A stretch of 64,000 bases of DNA from Homalodisca vitripennis (GCF_021130785.1 NW_025776200.1:1-64000); one strand, 5' to 3'; shown: positions 21,640 to 32,589, counted from the first letter of the stretch. Numbers and translations are program-made. The notes: generated by a model not told the origin, from the letters alone.

Positions 21640-23580
21640 TTAGTAATACGCACCTGGTTCTTTGGAAAGGTATTTTTTATGAAATGATTGAAATTCTTCG
21701 TTCATCCACTTAGCTTGGTTGAACCATTCTGGTGATGGATGAGTCGATCCTACATATGATAAATGTTTAATCCATGAATCATTCATGCCGATTTCAGGAA
21801 ATTTTACGTTCTCTTCATCTTGAACTGTTGTAAGATATCGGTAACTTGTTTTTAGCTTCTTGGCCACCCATCCTGAAAGATACTCCAAGGCATCATTCTT
21901 ACAATCAACGGAGTGGTTGCTTGGTCCATGGTGTACATGGAAGTTTATCTTGTGTCATCTTCCACTGAAGATTGACCTGTATCGAAGCAAGGGCATGTAG
22001 TTTCGATCACGTTTACTCCTGCTCACGCGCAATACTAACGATTGTTTCTGACGTGTCTTCGTTGTTGTTAGTGTTAGTATTTTGGCTGTAATAAGCCATG
22101 AGTTTTACCAAGAAATGTCATCCATCATCCGCAGACGGTATATTGGGGTAGGATGATCGTTTAGTCCTCCTCTCGTTCTAATCTGAGAGAATAGATTCTC
22201 TAAACAGTCTTGGTTAAGCCTATGAGTGAGAATGTATTTAATGTCGTACGATGTTTTGATATCTTTTAACAACTCTTTTAGTGACATGATAGATATAATG
22301 CACACGCCCCCTTTTGAAACAACTGTAAGGACTTTTTCCCCACAGCATCTCATTGTTGTCATAGTTTTCAACATTTCGTCTAATATTTCATTTTGTTTGA
22401 CCAAGTCTTGTCCATACGCTCTTTTGAGAGGACTCTCCAAATTGTCGGGGACTGTAGGAGTTCATCAAGTCAAACCATTTATTCACAAGCTCAATGAAAC
22501 TGCTTGTGGACTGTGCAACTTGTCATTTCTCAAGTAATTGTCCTCAAGGCTGTTGCCGTTGTGTGAGGCGTTAGTTCACTAGCTTTCCGCATATGTTTAG
22601 ACGCTCAGCTTTTTGAACAGTTAAATGCGCTGTCGTTAGTTTTATGACATACTTTTAAATCCTCATTTTCTTCAATTGTATAAATTGGCTCTTTTTTGAC
22701 AAATTGATCATTATAAGGTTCAAAACCAGTATCTAAAATCCAGTTGCGAATTAGTTTCAAAACCATGAGGAGCATCTGCAAATAAGTATACCCTTTTCGT
22801 TGGTAGGAGGGTTAGGAACAAAATACTCGTATATCTTTTTGGTAGTTTATTTCTAGCTGTTTCCACAATCCTACATTTCTACCTCCCATGTCACTTACAC
22901 AAGCTTTTACCTGATAGGCCTATTTCTTTAATTTCATAATTATTGTCGATATAATCTCTTTTAGTAACTTGCGTGTCGAACTTAACGTAAAGGGGTTGCT
23001 TTCAGTTTGCAAAAAGTCATCGAGCAAAAACAACTTGCATTTGACTGTGCGGACCCACAATTTTGGTCGTTCTTGGAGTCGTACTCCATAACTTTTTTGA
23101 CTTTTATTTCGTCAAATTGCAAAATAATCACACGCTCGTGCTCTTTAAATGAAGAGCTAGCTGCTCATTCGAGATATTTTGAACACTGAAACAAATAGCC
23201 CCTGATCAATTACAAAAACGTCAAAGCCCAATGTTGGAGCGTTGAAAGTCCTGGGAGGGGAATTTTCATCTTTCTTTTTATAAACAAATAACATCTCTTA
23301 CTAAGGTAATTAGAGTAAAAGCCAACGAGAATTTCATCACTTGTCCAAGCTACTTGTTTTTTCATGCTAAGCAAATAAATCAATTTGATTTTTTGTTCAA
23401 ATTGATGTTTGAGCACCTTATGGGCTTTATTGGTTCCTGCTGTAAGCTTATTGTTTTTCTTTTTAGATTATGGTTGCCCCTTTTTTTAAGTTTTTTTATT
23501 TCACGACAATCTAAATCAATTTTACTTTGCAAACAAAGCGATTTTTTCTCTAACCCTCCGAGTGATACGTGTTTTTAACC
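21640..23580 (-). pseudogene. P-element-like (THAP9-type) transposase
   Basis: Minus strand. N-terminal side: a basic coiled-coil region (23580-23420), then the family's helix-turn-helix reading KKQVAWTSDEILVGF and IPLPGLSTLQHWALTFL (23355-23210). Next is ILQFDEIKVKKVMEYDSKND (near 23070), the RNase H-like catalytic region. The C-terminal part has the highly characteristic LNQDCLENLFSQIRTRGGLN near 22220-22160, then EYLSGWVAKKLK (21885) and a domain ending at 21640. A THAP zinc finger is not seen upstream, and stops and frameshifts break the middle. The last exon appears at 20941-21017 and, complete, at 13632-13862, separated by a 7-kb insertion. Confidence 0.8.
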
Positions 23581-24358
23581 ATGGTGATGGGTATATTTTG
23601 ATTAAATGTGTGCATGATTAAAAAAAAACATTTTTTAAAAAGCAAAAACTGTATTGGTAAAATATTGTGTTTGCATATAATTTTATTCTGTACATTCTAC
23701 GGAATCAGAAAAATATAGCCTACTATAAGTGAAATTACGCTAATACCCATTGTACTCTGCTGAATGTTCAAATTTACTTTTCCAAAAATGTTTTTTTCAA
23801 ATTCTTACAACCAGTACTTTATTATACAAAATAAAATTAAAAATGTGGAATAGCCATTTTGTTCCCGTTTTTCTGTAAATTCAGAAAAAATACACATGTA
23901 TGGCTCAATTTAATAAAAAAAACTTAATAATCTATATATACAATAATGACTATGTACACCTCTTTTTCTGAGCAAACTTCACTGTGATTCAATATCAATG
24001 ACATCTACATTCGACGACGAGGTGGCTTCTCTGTAAATCAAACACTAAAACGATTATATTCAAACATGAGATTCAGAATACAAAATTAAAACGATCAGAA
24101 GGGAAAGTTTTTACTCAATTAGTGACCTAATTCATCTTGCCGAGGGTTACGAAAGTTATTTTACGAGAGCAGAATAGATCACTTCTTTGTAGTCTGTGCA
24201 ATTTATGAATTTGTTCAGGATCTTAGGGGGACATTTATTTTACCTGCCAGGTCTCTAACCACGTCTTCTCATGCTCCAACTTTTTTTCCCCACGTACCGG
24301 TATAATAACCCTGTATCTCAAAATTAACTCTCATTCAAATACTGGTCTAGGTCATTAT
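23581..24358. other. AT-rich stretch without recognisable gene
   Basis: I see no protein, terminal repeat or RNA gene here. Confidence 0.4.
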
Positions 24359-24441
24359 ACTAAATGTTTAATATACAAAATTTTTTGTTTTTATTATGAG
24401 GACCCTTAAATAGTCTCGAACTCAAAAGATTTAAGTAGATA
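24359..24441 (-). repeat. Terminal direct repeat of retrotransposon 2, left copy
   Basis: About 83 bp, alignable with 30178-30257 with a few small indels and substitutions. The right copy abuts the primer-site-like motif of the minus-strand retrotransposon 2, so I infer the 3' ends of its two LTRs. I could not align the rest of the LTRs. Confidence 0.7.
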
Positions 24442-25634
24442 GAAAGTTGGCAGCATACTAGTTGTCAAGTTATTTTAACCCAAGCGTTAATTATTATAAA
24501 TTCTTTTTAAAAGAGTCCATACATTTATTAGATTGTTTTTTGAAAACTTAAACAATTAAGTTCCCCAATAGAAACCTTGACCTAAACTACGGCAAGTAAT
24601 TAAGAGTCCAATTGCCACCTACCTTTTTACAATTCTAAGTCCTACTATAAAGATAGTCCATCCAGATAATCCTTCACAATGGGTCGAAAACGAGGAAGAC
24701 GGTGATTGTTTTTGTTGTGGGATGTTTATAGCAGGTCCGGTCTGTTATCAGTTGGGGGTCGTCCCTGGAACCTTTGCCCCTGCACGGCTGTGTGTGTTGG
24801 CTCGCCCATTCACTGGGTTGATGCTAGCTTCATATAGAATTAAAAAACATATCCCCAGACGGGGGGTGTCAGTTCTCTTATTTTATTATTTTTAAAGGGG
24901 CCTATACCATTCCCTTTATCATAGAAATAACAGTCTTTTTTCTTCTGTTCCCCCTCTTCCTTGGCATAAATTTTATCAAACTAACAAGTTTAAATTAATA
25001 TTCCAACATTCGTAGTTATTATTAATTTACATACAAACATAATAACACATGTTAATAAGATTAATTACGGACCATGAGTTTTTCGGATATTGTGCATTAT
25101 TCAGAAAAATAAAATACTGAATTGGTTTAATACACTCCCTCCTCTCCCAAACCATGTAGTTATCGCAACTGTGTACTTCACCTGTGCCCTTTTATCTAAA
25201 TCATAAACTTTTGTATTTTTTTAATTAATTATTTTTAATTTTGATTTCCTCTTGAGGGTTTCTTCAAGTTTCGGGGGGGGGGGGGGATGGGAAATACATT
25301 TTTTACAAGATTACAATTCCAATTAATATTTACAATTTAACAGGGCTGTAGAATTTCCTCAATTCAATTGTTCACTATAATTTTAATTTAATCTTCCTTG
25401 TCACTGTGAAATTTCTCAATATCCAAATCAAACATGCATACATACAACGTACATCCAATATAGTTTTTCTCCATTCTTACAACTAATTTAATTTCGTCAT
25501 AATTTTTAATCACCCCCCCCCCCCCCCCTCCCCCCCCCCCCCCTTTTTTAAAAATTTTTTGTAATTCAATTATTTACCCCTCGGTAATTATTTTTTGTGT
25601 TGTTTATATTTAAATATATACATTCTTCTCTTTC
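24442..25634. other. Non-coding stretch, presumed 3' LTR side of retrotransposon 2
   Basis: No protein recognised. Contains a 14-base G run near 25274 and C-rich runs at 25512-25545. Confidence 0.35.
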
Positions 25635-25729
25635 CCCCCCCCCCCAGTCCACCGCCGGTTCACATCCTGCAAGTGTCCCCCCCCCCCCCCACCCCCCCCC
25701 CCCCCCCCCCCCCACCCCCCCCCCCCCCC

Positions 25730-25766
<37 letters not shown>

Positions 25767-25793
25767 ACCCACCCCCCCCCCCCCCCCCCCCCT
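25635..25793. repeat. Long poly-C/CCCCA low-complexity tract
   Basis: Almost pure C on the plus strand with sparse A and T, interrupted only at about 25648-25680. Proline-rich and glycine-rich ORFs here are translations of the tract. Such tracts are prone to length errors in sequencing. Confidence 0.9.
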
Positions 25794-25938
25794 ATTCTAC
25801 GGAAACTCATTCAATTCTTTTAAAATTTTGAACCACATATGAGTTGGAGCTAATAATTGAAAAAAAATTATTCTGAATGGTCCTTCATTTTTCAGATCTA
25901 GCTTATATCGCTGATTTGTAATTCTACAATAGACTACA

Positions 25939-27111
25939 TCATACATTTTTAATTTGCCTGTGATTTTCGGTTGTATCGGTTTTCCTTCTCGAATTCAGCT
26001 CATTTTGTCTTTTTAAATTTTGAATAGCTTCAACCATCTTTGCATTCTTATCTTTGCTCCATTTTTCATCACAAATATCTTTAATTTGCCATTTTAGTGA
26101 CAAACCATCATTTGCTTTGAAACTGAACATCAATTCAAATGCAGACGACTTTATGCTTTCATTGTGACAAGTATTTAGGGCCATTTGCACATGGTACAAA
26201 TCCTTGTCCCAATTCTTTTTACAGTCATGATAATAAGCTGTCAGAATTTGATTTAAATTTCGAATTTGCCTTTCACTTTTATTTCCTTGAGGAGTATAAG
26301 GTATTATGGTCCTTTGTTTTATGCCCAAATTAAACAAATAATTTTTGAATTCCTCGCTGACAAAATATGTTCCATTATCCGTCACGAATTCTTCAGGCAA
26401 AGAAAAAATTTTGAAAATATTATTTTCTAATGCATTAATTACATTACCTGAGGTGCATTTCCTGAGTGGCATTATCCAATTATATTTGGTGAAGTCATCT
26501 ACTGCTATCAGGATGTATTGCATTCGATTGGAAGATGCAGGTAATGGCCCATAAATATCCATATATAACTTCTGCATTGGACGACTGCTCAGATTGCTGT
26601 TCAAAGGTCCTTGGTCCCTCCAGTTGCTACTTTTTGCTTTCAAACACACTTCACAACATTTTACATTATTTTTCACATAATCATTTAGTTTAGGGTGATA
26701 AAACCTTTCATTTATTTTCTGTTGTGTTTTTAAAATGCCGAAGTGACAGCCAGACAATGAGTTGTGATAATACTCGTATACAACCTTGAATAAGTGCTCA
26801 GGTAAATAGATCCTTTTAGAATTGTTTTTATTGTTCACATAAAATAACACCCCTTTTTCCACACTGTAAACATCACTATTGGTATAGTTCAATACACCCT
26901 CCATAATTTTAGTTATATTTACATCCTGCTTCTGATGCGTTTTTAAGTCCATAAAGCTAAAAGGCATCGTACTTATACTATTTATAGACACTGTTTCCTC
27001 TCTTATTACTAAGTCCTTATTATTTACAGTTTCATTGTTCATTTTTATAGAGTTATCATTCATCTTGTCCTTATTCACCATGTCCTTATAACCTATTGTC
27101 CTTATAACCAC
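25939..27111 (-). CDS. Integrase of retrotransposon 2 (open frame)
   Basis: A 390-residue open frame. It integrates element cDNA into the host genome. The HHCC zinc-binding motif uses His116 and His123 (YHNSLSGCHFG) with CCEVC at 152-156. The DDE core has Asp185 in YMDIYGPL, Asp245 in VTDNGTYF and Glu280 in QGNKSERQIRN, all present. The C-terminal part is shorter than in retrotransposon 1 and ends near the low-complexity tract, perhaps truncated. The first 50 residues are low-complexity Asn/Lys-rich and follow the viral insert in a different frame. The intact triad over a long frame suggests fairly recent activity. Confidence 0.85.
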   Translation of the reverse strand: MVIRTIGYKDMVNKDKMNDNSIKMNNETVNNKDLVIREETVSINSISTMPFSFMDLKTHQKQDVNITKIMEGVLNYTNSDVYSVEKGVLFYVNNKNNSKRIYLPEHLFKVVYEYYHNSLSGCHFGILKTQQKINERFYHPKLNDYVKNNVKCCEVCLKAKSSNWRDQGPLNSNLSSRPMQKLYMDIYGPLPASSNRMQYILIAVDDFTKYNWIMPLRKCTSGNVINALENNIFKIFSLPEEFVTDNGTYFVSEEFKNYLFNLGIKQRTIIPYTPQGNKSERQIRNLNQILTAYYHDCKKNWDKDLYHVQMALNTCHNESIKSSAFELMFSFKANDGLSLKWQIKDICDEKWSKDKNAKMVEAIQNLKRQNELNSRRKTDTTENHRQIKNV

Positions 27112-27988
27112 GCTCTGCTACCAAGGGGGGGTGTGTGGCATTTGCGTCGTCTGGTCTGATGCCATCAGGTAGATCCCAATTTTGAACTCCTCCTATATCT
27201 GCGAGTATGCGCTGAGCGTATACAGCGATGCATGGGTAGGAGTGGTAGAGGGGTTGGGTTGTCGGACCAGCCATTCCGAAATACCCTGGAATTTCAACAT
27301 CCATATACTCCCCTTCTCTGTAATTCCTTGGTAATAGTCTGAATTTAAGATCTCTTCCATTAGGGCAGGTAGTATTGCCAATTCCTGCCAAAACGGTGCT
27401 AAGTGATTTTGGTATTAAATTTTCAAATTCTTTTACTTTTGCGACGAACTCAGATTCTTCATAGGATAATCCTCTAAAATTTGCTCTGTGGACGTCTAAC
27501 ATTCTAGCGTATGTGTATACAGCACAGTAATACGCTAGGGCTGACAGGGGAACGCGCTTTGCGAACCCTGGTTGTGATGATACACAATATCCGTGGAGCG
27601 TCTCGGATAACACATCTAGTCCATCAATTCCGGTGTGAATTTCGCGCTGATCGGGCTCAGGCGCTTAAGCCTGAGACTCGTCAGTGAAGAAGCTCTCCGA
27701 ATACAGCGGATCGTTCTTCTCCTCAGAGGGAGCTCTGCTGAGATGCTGAGGTCTTGGAACCTCGTCGATAACTTTCTCAGGAGCTGGCTTCTTGAAAGTG
27801 TTGGTAGCACTACCTCTGGCTCTATTTGAAGGTTGACCTCGGTTGTTTTGGCCTCGTGATCTTCCTCCTCTATACTGGCCTCTCTGGCCCTGGGGCGCTC
27901 CATATCCCCAAGAGTTACCAGGGAATCCTCCGTCCTGGTATCCTCCTTGATTGTTGTAATCAAAATTATTATTACGTTGGTAGCTCAT
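27086..27988 (-). pseudogene. Endogenous RNA-virus capsid-like fragment inside retrotransposon 2
   Basis: About 290 residues in one frame with a single in-frame TAA at 27665-27667. The first 60 residues are Gly/Gln/Asn/Arg-rich with RGG-type repeats. The following part (LIPKSLSTVLAGIGNT, then YHSYPCIAVYAQRI) resembles coat proteins of partiti-like double-stranded RNA viruses of insects, as far as I can judge unaided. The fragment is markedly GC-richer than its surroundings. It stands where reverse transcriptase and RNase H should be, in the retrotransposon's orientation and in frame with the upstream protease. Its last few codons before 27086 belong to the retrotransposon side. It appears to lack the capsid C-terminus. 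Other virus families are possible; non-retroviral origin is the confident part. Confidence 0.6.
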
Positions 27989-28009
27989 AATGCTCGTTTT
28001 CATTCGGCA

Positions 28010-28654
28010 CTGCCTATCCACGTTTAAAACGGGTTCATGATCTTTAACTTTTAATTTATACTCATAATCTAGAGTTTTACCAATTTTGTCGGTAAATACC
28101 GTTGGAAATTCCTTTATAATTTTTATTATTTCATTACTGGCCTCTTCGCATCCTATTTTATAAGTGTGATTGGTGTTCATACACGCTACTGTAATACCTT
28201 GCACAAATTTTATACACTTCTCTACATTAAAGTCAAATCGACAACAATTATTTTTCAAGTCTATTAACAAACCAGAATGTTTTATAAAGTTCGCTCCTAA
28301 AATTGCCTTTTGGGCTAAGTCCTTCACTATAACAAATTCTACTTTCCAGGTGAACATATCTATTTTAATTTTTATATTTACACTGCCGATTACGGACATT
28401 TTTTTATTTTCAGCACTCATACATGTCAGGTTAGATAACTGGTAACACTTTACAATCTTATTCTCTAATAATAGTTTATACAGTCTATCACTTATTATAT
28501 TTATACTACTACCAGTATCTAATAATACATTTAATGATATATTCTTGCCAAAATCTATTTCTAAGCTGGGCAATGAACTGATATTTTCCGAATTTTTCTT
28601 TTGCCAAGTATGATTTAATTTAGCAGATAATTCATGTGAATTTTTGTTGGACAC
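28010..28654 (-). CDS. Aspartic protease of retrotransposon 2 (fused to the viral segment)
   Basis: Open frame from 28654. Residues around 43-55 read VLLDTGSSINIIS with the DTG catalytic motif; AILGANFIKHSGLLIDL follows as the ILG segment. It continues to FPTVFTDKIGKTLDYEYKLK, the point where RT should begin in element 1 (FPQVFTDKIGQ). Instead, after HEPV the sequence departs from the retroelement and runs, without a stop, into the capsid-like segment, ending at 27665. The protease would mature the gag-pol polyprotein. It follows gag by about 60 bp in another frame. Confidence 0.8.
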
Positions 28655-28715
28655 AATTTTAGGTAACCGGGAAAGTTCGCCCTTCCTTAACTCATTGTTC
28701 GAACATCCCTACTAA

Positions 28716-30050
28716 CTAGTTTTTTGACTCCTGTACATTATGAGCTACATTTTCGGGGTTTATAGCTGGAGTGTGGTTTACAATGGGTCTCCGCTGGTTT
28801 ACAACAGGTTTCCTGTTTACCTCCCGGCACTGATAAGCATAATGACCAGGTCTATTACATTTATAACAAGTTATTGTTTCTTGCCTCGCCCTGATGCTGT
28901 TAACCGGTACATTATACTTCCTATTCACATTCAAATTATTCCCTGTTTTCCTCACGTTGTCAGCATAACCTACATTATTCGCCCTTATACACATCTCATC
29001 CAGTTCGGAATATGTGCTCGGATTTCCCATAAACACTAGTTTATTTCTGGTTTCAGGATTAATTCCCACCTTAATTAATTCCACAACATCCCTTTCATTT
29101 ATATTACAACAAAGTACTTCTACTGATTCCTTAATGTCTATAATGTAGTTGGATAAGCTTTCATTATATCTTTGGGGACGGTGCACCTTTTCAAATTTCA
29201 AAAGTTCACGCTGATGATATGGCACGAAATAATTCAATAATATTTCAAGCATTAATTTGACCGTGACATTGTCCTGTTTTATTTCCAATAGTTTCGACAA
29301 AAGAGCTCCCTGACTATGTGAAATCGCAATCTCCATAATATCCTCTTCCGTACATCTAGTTTCCTTTTTAAGTTTCAAGATTATTTTAAAGAATTCTAAT
29401 AATTCTTGAACATTTAATCCATCGCAGATTTTTAACTCCTTCAAATAACGCTCAATGGGGTTCGGTAGTTTATTATAACTTAAATGTGGCCGTCCCGAAA
29501 CAAACACCTCATCTCTCATATTTAGACCAGACTTATCTTTCACTTCCGGTTTACCAGCCTCTTCCAGCTCACCTTCTATTTCCAGATTGGAATCAGATAA
29601 CTTACGCACCAAGTTATCAGATGTTTCCTTGTCAATTTTTAGGTTTTTTATTTTTAACAATAATTCACTTAATATACTATTCCGGTTTTCAACATGTTTA
29701 GCTATATCCTTTTCTTCGATTTTAAACAATTTACTTAAGTTAGTCAGTCGGCGCTGCCAATGATTTATTTTTGTTTCACACCTAACTATGTCCAATGTTA
29801 GTCCCTGTTCAATGGATTCCTCCAGTCTAGTTCCTAATACTTGGGTTTCTAACTTAATTTTATCCCATTCCTCCTTGAAAGCGACCTTTCCACTCAGGTT
29901 CAAATAATTACTATTTACATCAAGACTTATTAACTGCCGTAACTTTTTCCTTAAATCTATCACCTTAAGACTAGGAGACACTTCCACACCTCTTAACCTA
30001 ATTTCATAGTCCAATTCCTCCTTGGTTAACAAGTCCACCTTAAGTGCCAT
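28716..30050 (-). CDS. gag: gag polyprotein of retrotransposon 2 (intact)
   Basis: A 444-residue open frame; it would form the virus-like particle and package the RNA. It starts MALKVDLLTKEELDYEIRLR, a SAP-like N-terminus shared with retrotransposon 1. A charged, Leu-rich coiled region follows (about residues 60-150), then KLPNPIERYLKELKICDGLN and LLNYFVPYHQRELLKFEKVH, the Gypsy-type gag core. The nucleocapsid knuckle CYKCNRPGHYAYQC lies near residues 394-407. About 110 bp separate its start from the primer-site-like motif. Protease follows downstream. The intact frame contrasts with the ruined gag of element 1. Confidence 0.9.
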   Translation of the reverse strand: MALKVDLLTKEELDYEIRLRGVEVSPSLKVIDLRKKLRQLISLDVNSNYLNLSGKVAFKEEWDKIKLETQVLGTRLEESIEQGLTLDIVRCETKINHWQRRLTNLSKLFKIEEKDIAKHVENRNSILSELLLKIKNLKIDKETSDNLVRKLSDSNLEIEGELEEAGKPEVKDKSGLNMRDEVFVSGRPHLSYNKLPNPIERYLKELKICDGLNVQELLEFFKIILKLKKETRCTEEDIMEIAISHSQGALLSKLLEIKQDNVTVKLMLEILLNYFVPYHQRELLKFEKVHRPQRYNESLSNYIIDIKESVEVLCCNINERDVVELIKVGINPETRNKLVFMGNPSTYSELDEMCIRANNVGYADNVRKTGNNLNVNRKYNVPVNSIRARQETITCYKCNRPGHYAYQCREVNRKPVVNQRRPIVNHTPAINPENVAHNVQESKN

Positions 30051-30177
30051 TTTAAAAGTTTAATATTAAACACTTTATAATTTTCCGTATCCAAGCCACT
30101 TATTAATTTACAACCACTAAGTTCAATTTTATTAAGGTTCACCAGAATAAAGCAGAGTGGCGCACTTATTTGTACAT

Positions 30178-30257
30178 ACTAAATGTTAATATACAAAATT
30201 TTTTGTTTTTATTATGATGACCCTAAATAGTCTCGAACTCATAAGATTTAAGTAGAT
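30178..30257 (-). repeat. Terminal direct repeat of retrotransposon 2, right copy
   Basis: About 80 bp, partner of 24359-24441. It adjoins the motif TGCGCCACTCTGCT (minus strand, about 30150-30164) that resembles the candidate primer site of retrotransposon 1. Confidence 0.7.
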
Positions 30258-31429
30258 ACTGGTGGAAATTAAAACTGCACCTTTTTTGAAATATTCAGGT
30301 TTATTAAATCAATTCAAACTTCAATTGTTAACCTTGTATTCCACCAATGAAATGTTTTACACAATAGTTTAAAATTACTACTTCCTTAGGCAAGGCACTT
30401 TCGATTTAACATGGACTCACTGTCCTCTAAATACGTGTGTATAAAATATAAAAATAAAATAATAATCTTGAATAAATTTGTATGAAATAAAATAAAAGGG
30501 CTTCTTCTCAAAACTAATAAAATAAAAATTATAAACTTCTTTAAAATAAAATTCTCAAACAAAACTAAACAGTTCTCAACAGGAATTTTTCACAAGTTCC
30601 TACAGGATATGGTGCAGCACCTGCAGCTCTTAATTTTAACTAGAATCCCTATAATTTCAATTAAATTTTTACGTTTGACTTTAAATAAATAACTCCTTTA
30701 CAATTTAGATATATATTAGTCCACACTCAACAGAATTTGATCGTTAATTTCAAATTTCAATTCCAATTTCAAATTAATTCACTTCTTAAATTTTCAAATT
30801 TCAAATTTAGAAAATTTTAATAATTCAGTCAAAAGTACTTAGCTCTTTGGTCGTGAAGGTCTTGGAGTTCGGTATTAAAATAATCTATACCGACGGATCC
30901 TACGCCCGACACTACTTTTAAACTCGCACTAAAGACTTTACTCTATCGCTTCTCAACTCGGAATGGAAGCAGAGCGTGTTTTCTCGGCCTGCACCGACTA
31001 CGCTCCTGTTCCTGCAGGCCTGTTTGAATCACTCTCAACGCAGGTTCGCCGCCTAACAAAAGATTGAGTCCACTGTAGACTATTGTTTAGCATTCACTGC
31101 CATCAAGTCAGGTCTAGACCAGATTCCAAGCGCGTTGTGCCTGCCGCTGGATTACAATATAAATTTACTTTTTTATTCCCTATCCATTTACAATTCTAAA
31201 ATAAAATTTTATTTATTAAATTTTTATTTTTATTTAAAGTATACCATGTAATTGGTATAGTCATTTAAGCGCTCAGTAAGAGATCTTTACTTCGTCTTTA
31301 CTCTTCACCAACCTCTTCTTAAACTCACTTAGTTCTCTCTTGGTGACCCTATTTTCCTCCCTTGGTGCTTTTATTTCTTCTATCGTTGTATCATACTTTT
31401 CTGACATAAACTCAGTGTTTGCACATCAT
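30258..31429. other. Non-coding stretch, possibly the rest of the 5' LTR of retrotransposon 2
   Basis: Mostly AT-rich. A GC-richer part at 30880-31150 could be the R/U3 region of an LTR. No matching sequence was found near 24.4-25.6 kb. Confidence 0.3.
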
Positions 31430-31721
31430 CGACAATTTTTTTTTCATTTCGAGTAAGCTATCAAGCTCTTGCAGCTATGTGAAACAGGGACGGAGTCACT
31501 ATGGCCTTCCCCGGAAATACTCGTAAGCTTATCTTTTCTTCTGCAGGTTGCGCAGGACCACTTAGCTTGACCTGCCTTACCTATGTCTTTCCAAAACTAA
31601 CCTCGAATGCTACATTCGCCAAAACGATAGCCCCCCTGACATAACCTACAATTGGCGTAGTTTCCATCACTTGACAGCTCTTCTTTTTGCCACAATTATT
31701 GTTGCCAACACTATTTTCCAT
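31430..31721 (-). other. Unrecognised short minus-strand ORF
   Basis: A 46-codon frame begins MENSVGNNNCGKKKSCQVME at 31721 and ends at a stop that overlaps a donor-like TAG|GTAAGG. Further residues are readable beyond the stop to about 31430. I do not recognise the protein. It may be a first exon of an element gene. Confidence 0.2.
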
Positions 31722-32053
31722 TGTAGATCAAATTAAAAATACAATTCGAACGAATAAACAAACAAGTATAAACTTATTCTTTAACTTAAAGCGATAAAAT
31801 ATTTGGAGCCAAAGATAGCCCAGCTGAACCACACCAGTTCCACCTGGAATATATATGAGGAGCAAACTTTCAAAACGTATTTTGTCACACTCATACGAAA
31901 GTTAGCAAATTGCAAAAAACCTGTAAGTAAGTTATTGTGTCAAGTACATAAAGTGTTATATTTTTATTCAAACAATGATACAATTTTAAATGATTATCAA
32001 GCAGTAAAAGTCCTAAAAATGTTGTAGTTTAGTTTAAATTTGACTTAAAATGT

Positions 32054-32225
32054 AGGACAAAACGCCTTTTGAACGAGCAATATGGACAAAACACATTTTG
32101 AACATTTGGAAACCTGACAAAACACTGTTTGAACACTTCATATAGGGGTAGAGTAAAAAAGTAAAGTAAATGGTACAAATAATTTTTTTTTTATTTATAC
32201 ATTGTTGTTCCAGTAGGACAAAACA
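32054..32225 (+). repeat. Repeat cluster behind DUF7869-type element B
   Basis: Copies AGGACAAAACGCCTTTTGAAC (trim by one at the ends) at 32054-32074, a variant at 32083-32103, another at 32114-32134, and a partial one at 32214-32225. They begin within 20 bp of the element B stop codon and have the same orientation relative to the gene as the related repeats of element A. Confidence 0.65.
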
Positions 32226-32242
32226 TAGCAAAATAAAATTAT

Positions 32243-32569
32243 TTATGTACCCTGTAGGAATTCACTCTTTGAAATGTTACTTAACGTTGCATAGAAAAGC
32301 TTAAATCCTGACAGCAACATCTTCTTCCAAACATTCACAAAGTTCATCATCTTCATTACCTTCTTCAGTTGTTCTACAACACTTTCAGAGTTCAAAATAT
32401 TTTTGTAAAAATCAAACTGATCTCCTGGTAAAGTTTTACACTCAGGTCCGAACATGATACCTAACAGTTTGTTTACGTCTTTCTTTTTCTCGTCATTTAT
32501 ACAGTGGTTGAGAGGAAGTTTTTGAAATTTCAAGTTGTTCATAATGGTTTCATCGTTAACACCTTTCAT
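32243..32569 (-). pseudogene. DUF7869-type protein, element B, C-terminal fragment
   Basis: The open frame ends KKKDVNKLLGIMFGPECKTL, then DQFDFYKNILNS, aligning with the C-terminus of element A (VKKLLEKHFGPSW..LDFYKLALN). Only the last ~105 residues are present. Immediately upstream, from about 32590, the sequence is a Ty3/Gypsy fragment, so the element was cut there by insertion or rearrangement. A cluster of related 20-bp repeats lies just downstream of its stop. Confidence 0.6.
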
Positions 32570-32589
32570 TGCTTATGACGTATTTCTTA

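Larger units (their letters stand above)
24359..30257 (-). mobile_element. Ty3/Gypsy-like LTR retrotransposon 2 with viral insert
   Basis: Minus-strand order: gag (30050-28716), protease (28654 to about 28030), a capsid-like viral segment (27988 to about 27110), integrase (27111-25939). Reverse transcriptase and RNase H, present in the related element 1, are missing. The gag and integrase frames are open. The upper boundary is uncertain because the 5' LTR beyond 30257 could not be matched to a partner. Confidence 0.75.

Noticed and set aside
25566..25842. Proline-rich and glycine-rich ORFs in several frames
   Set aside because: They are translations of the poly-C tract and have no other coding signal.
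24359..30257. Endogenous retrovirus with env
   Set aside because: No env-like frame was found; the extra segment between protease and integrase is capsid-like and not an envelope gene.
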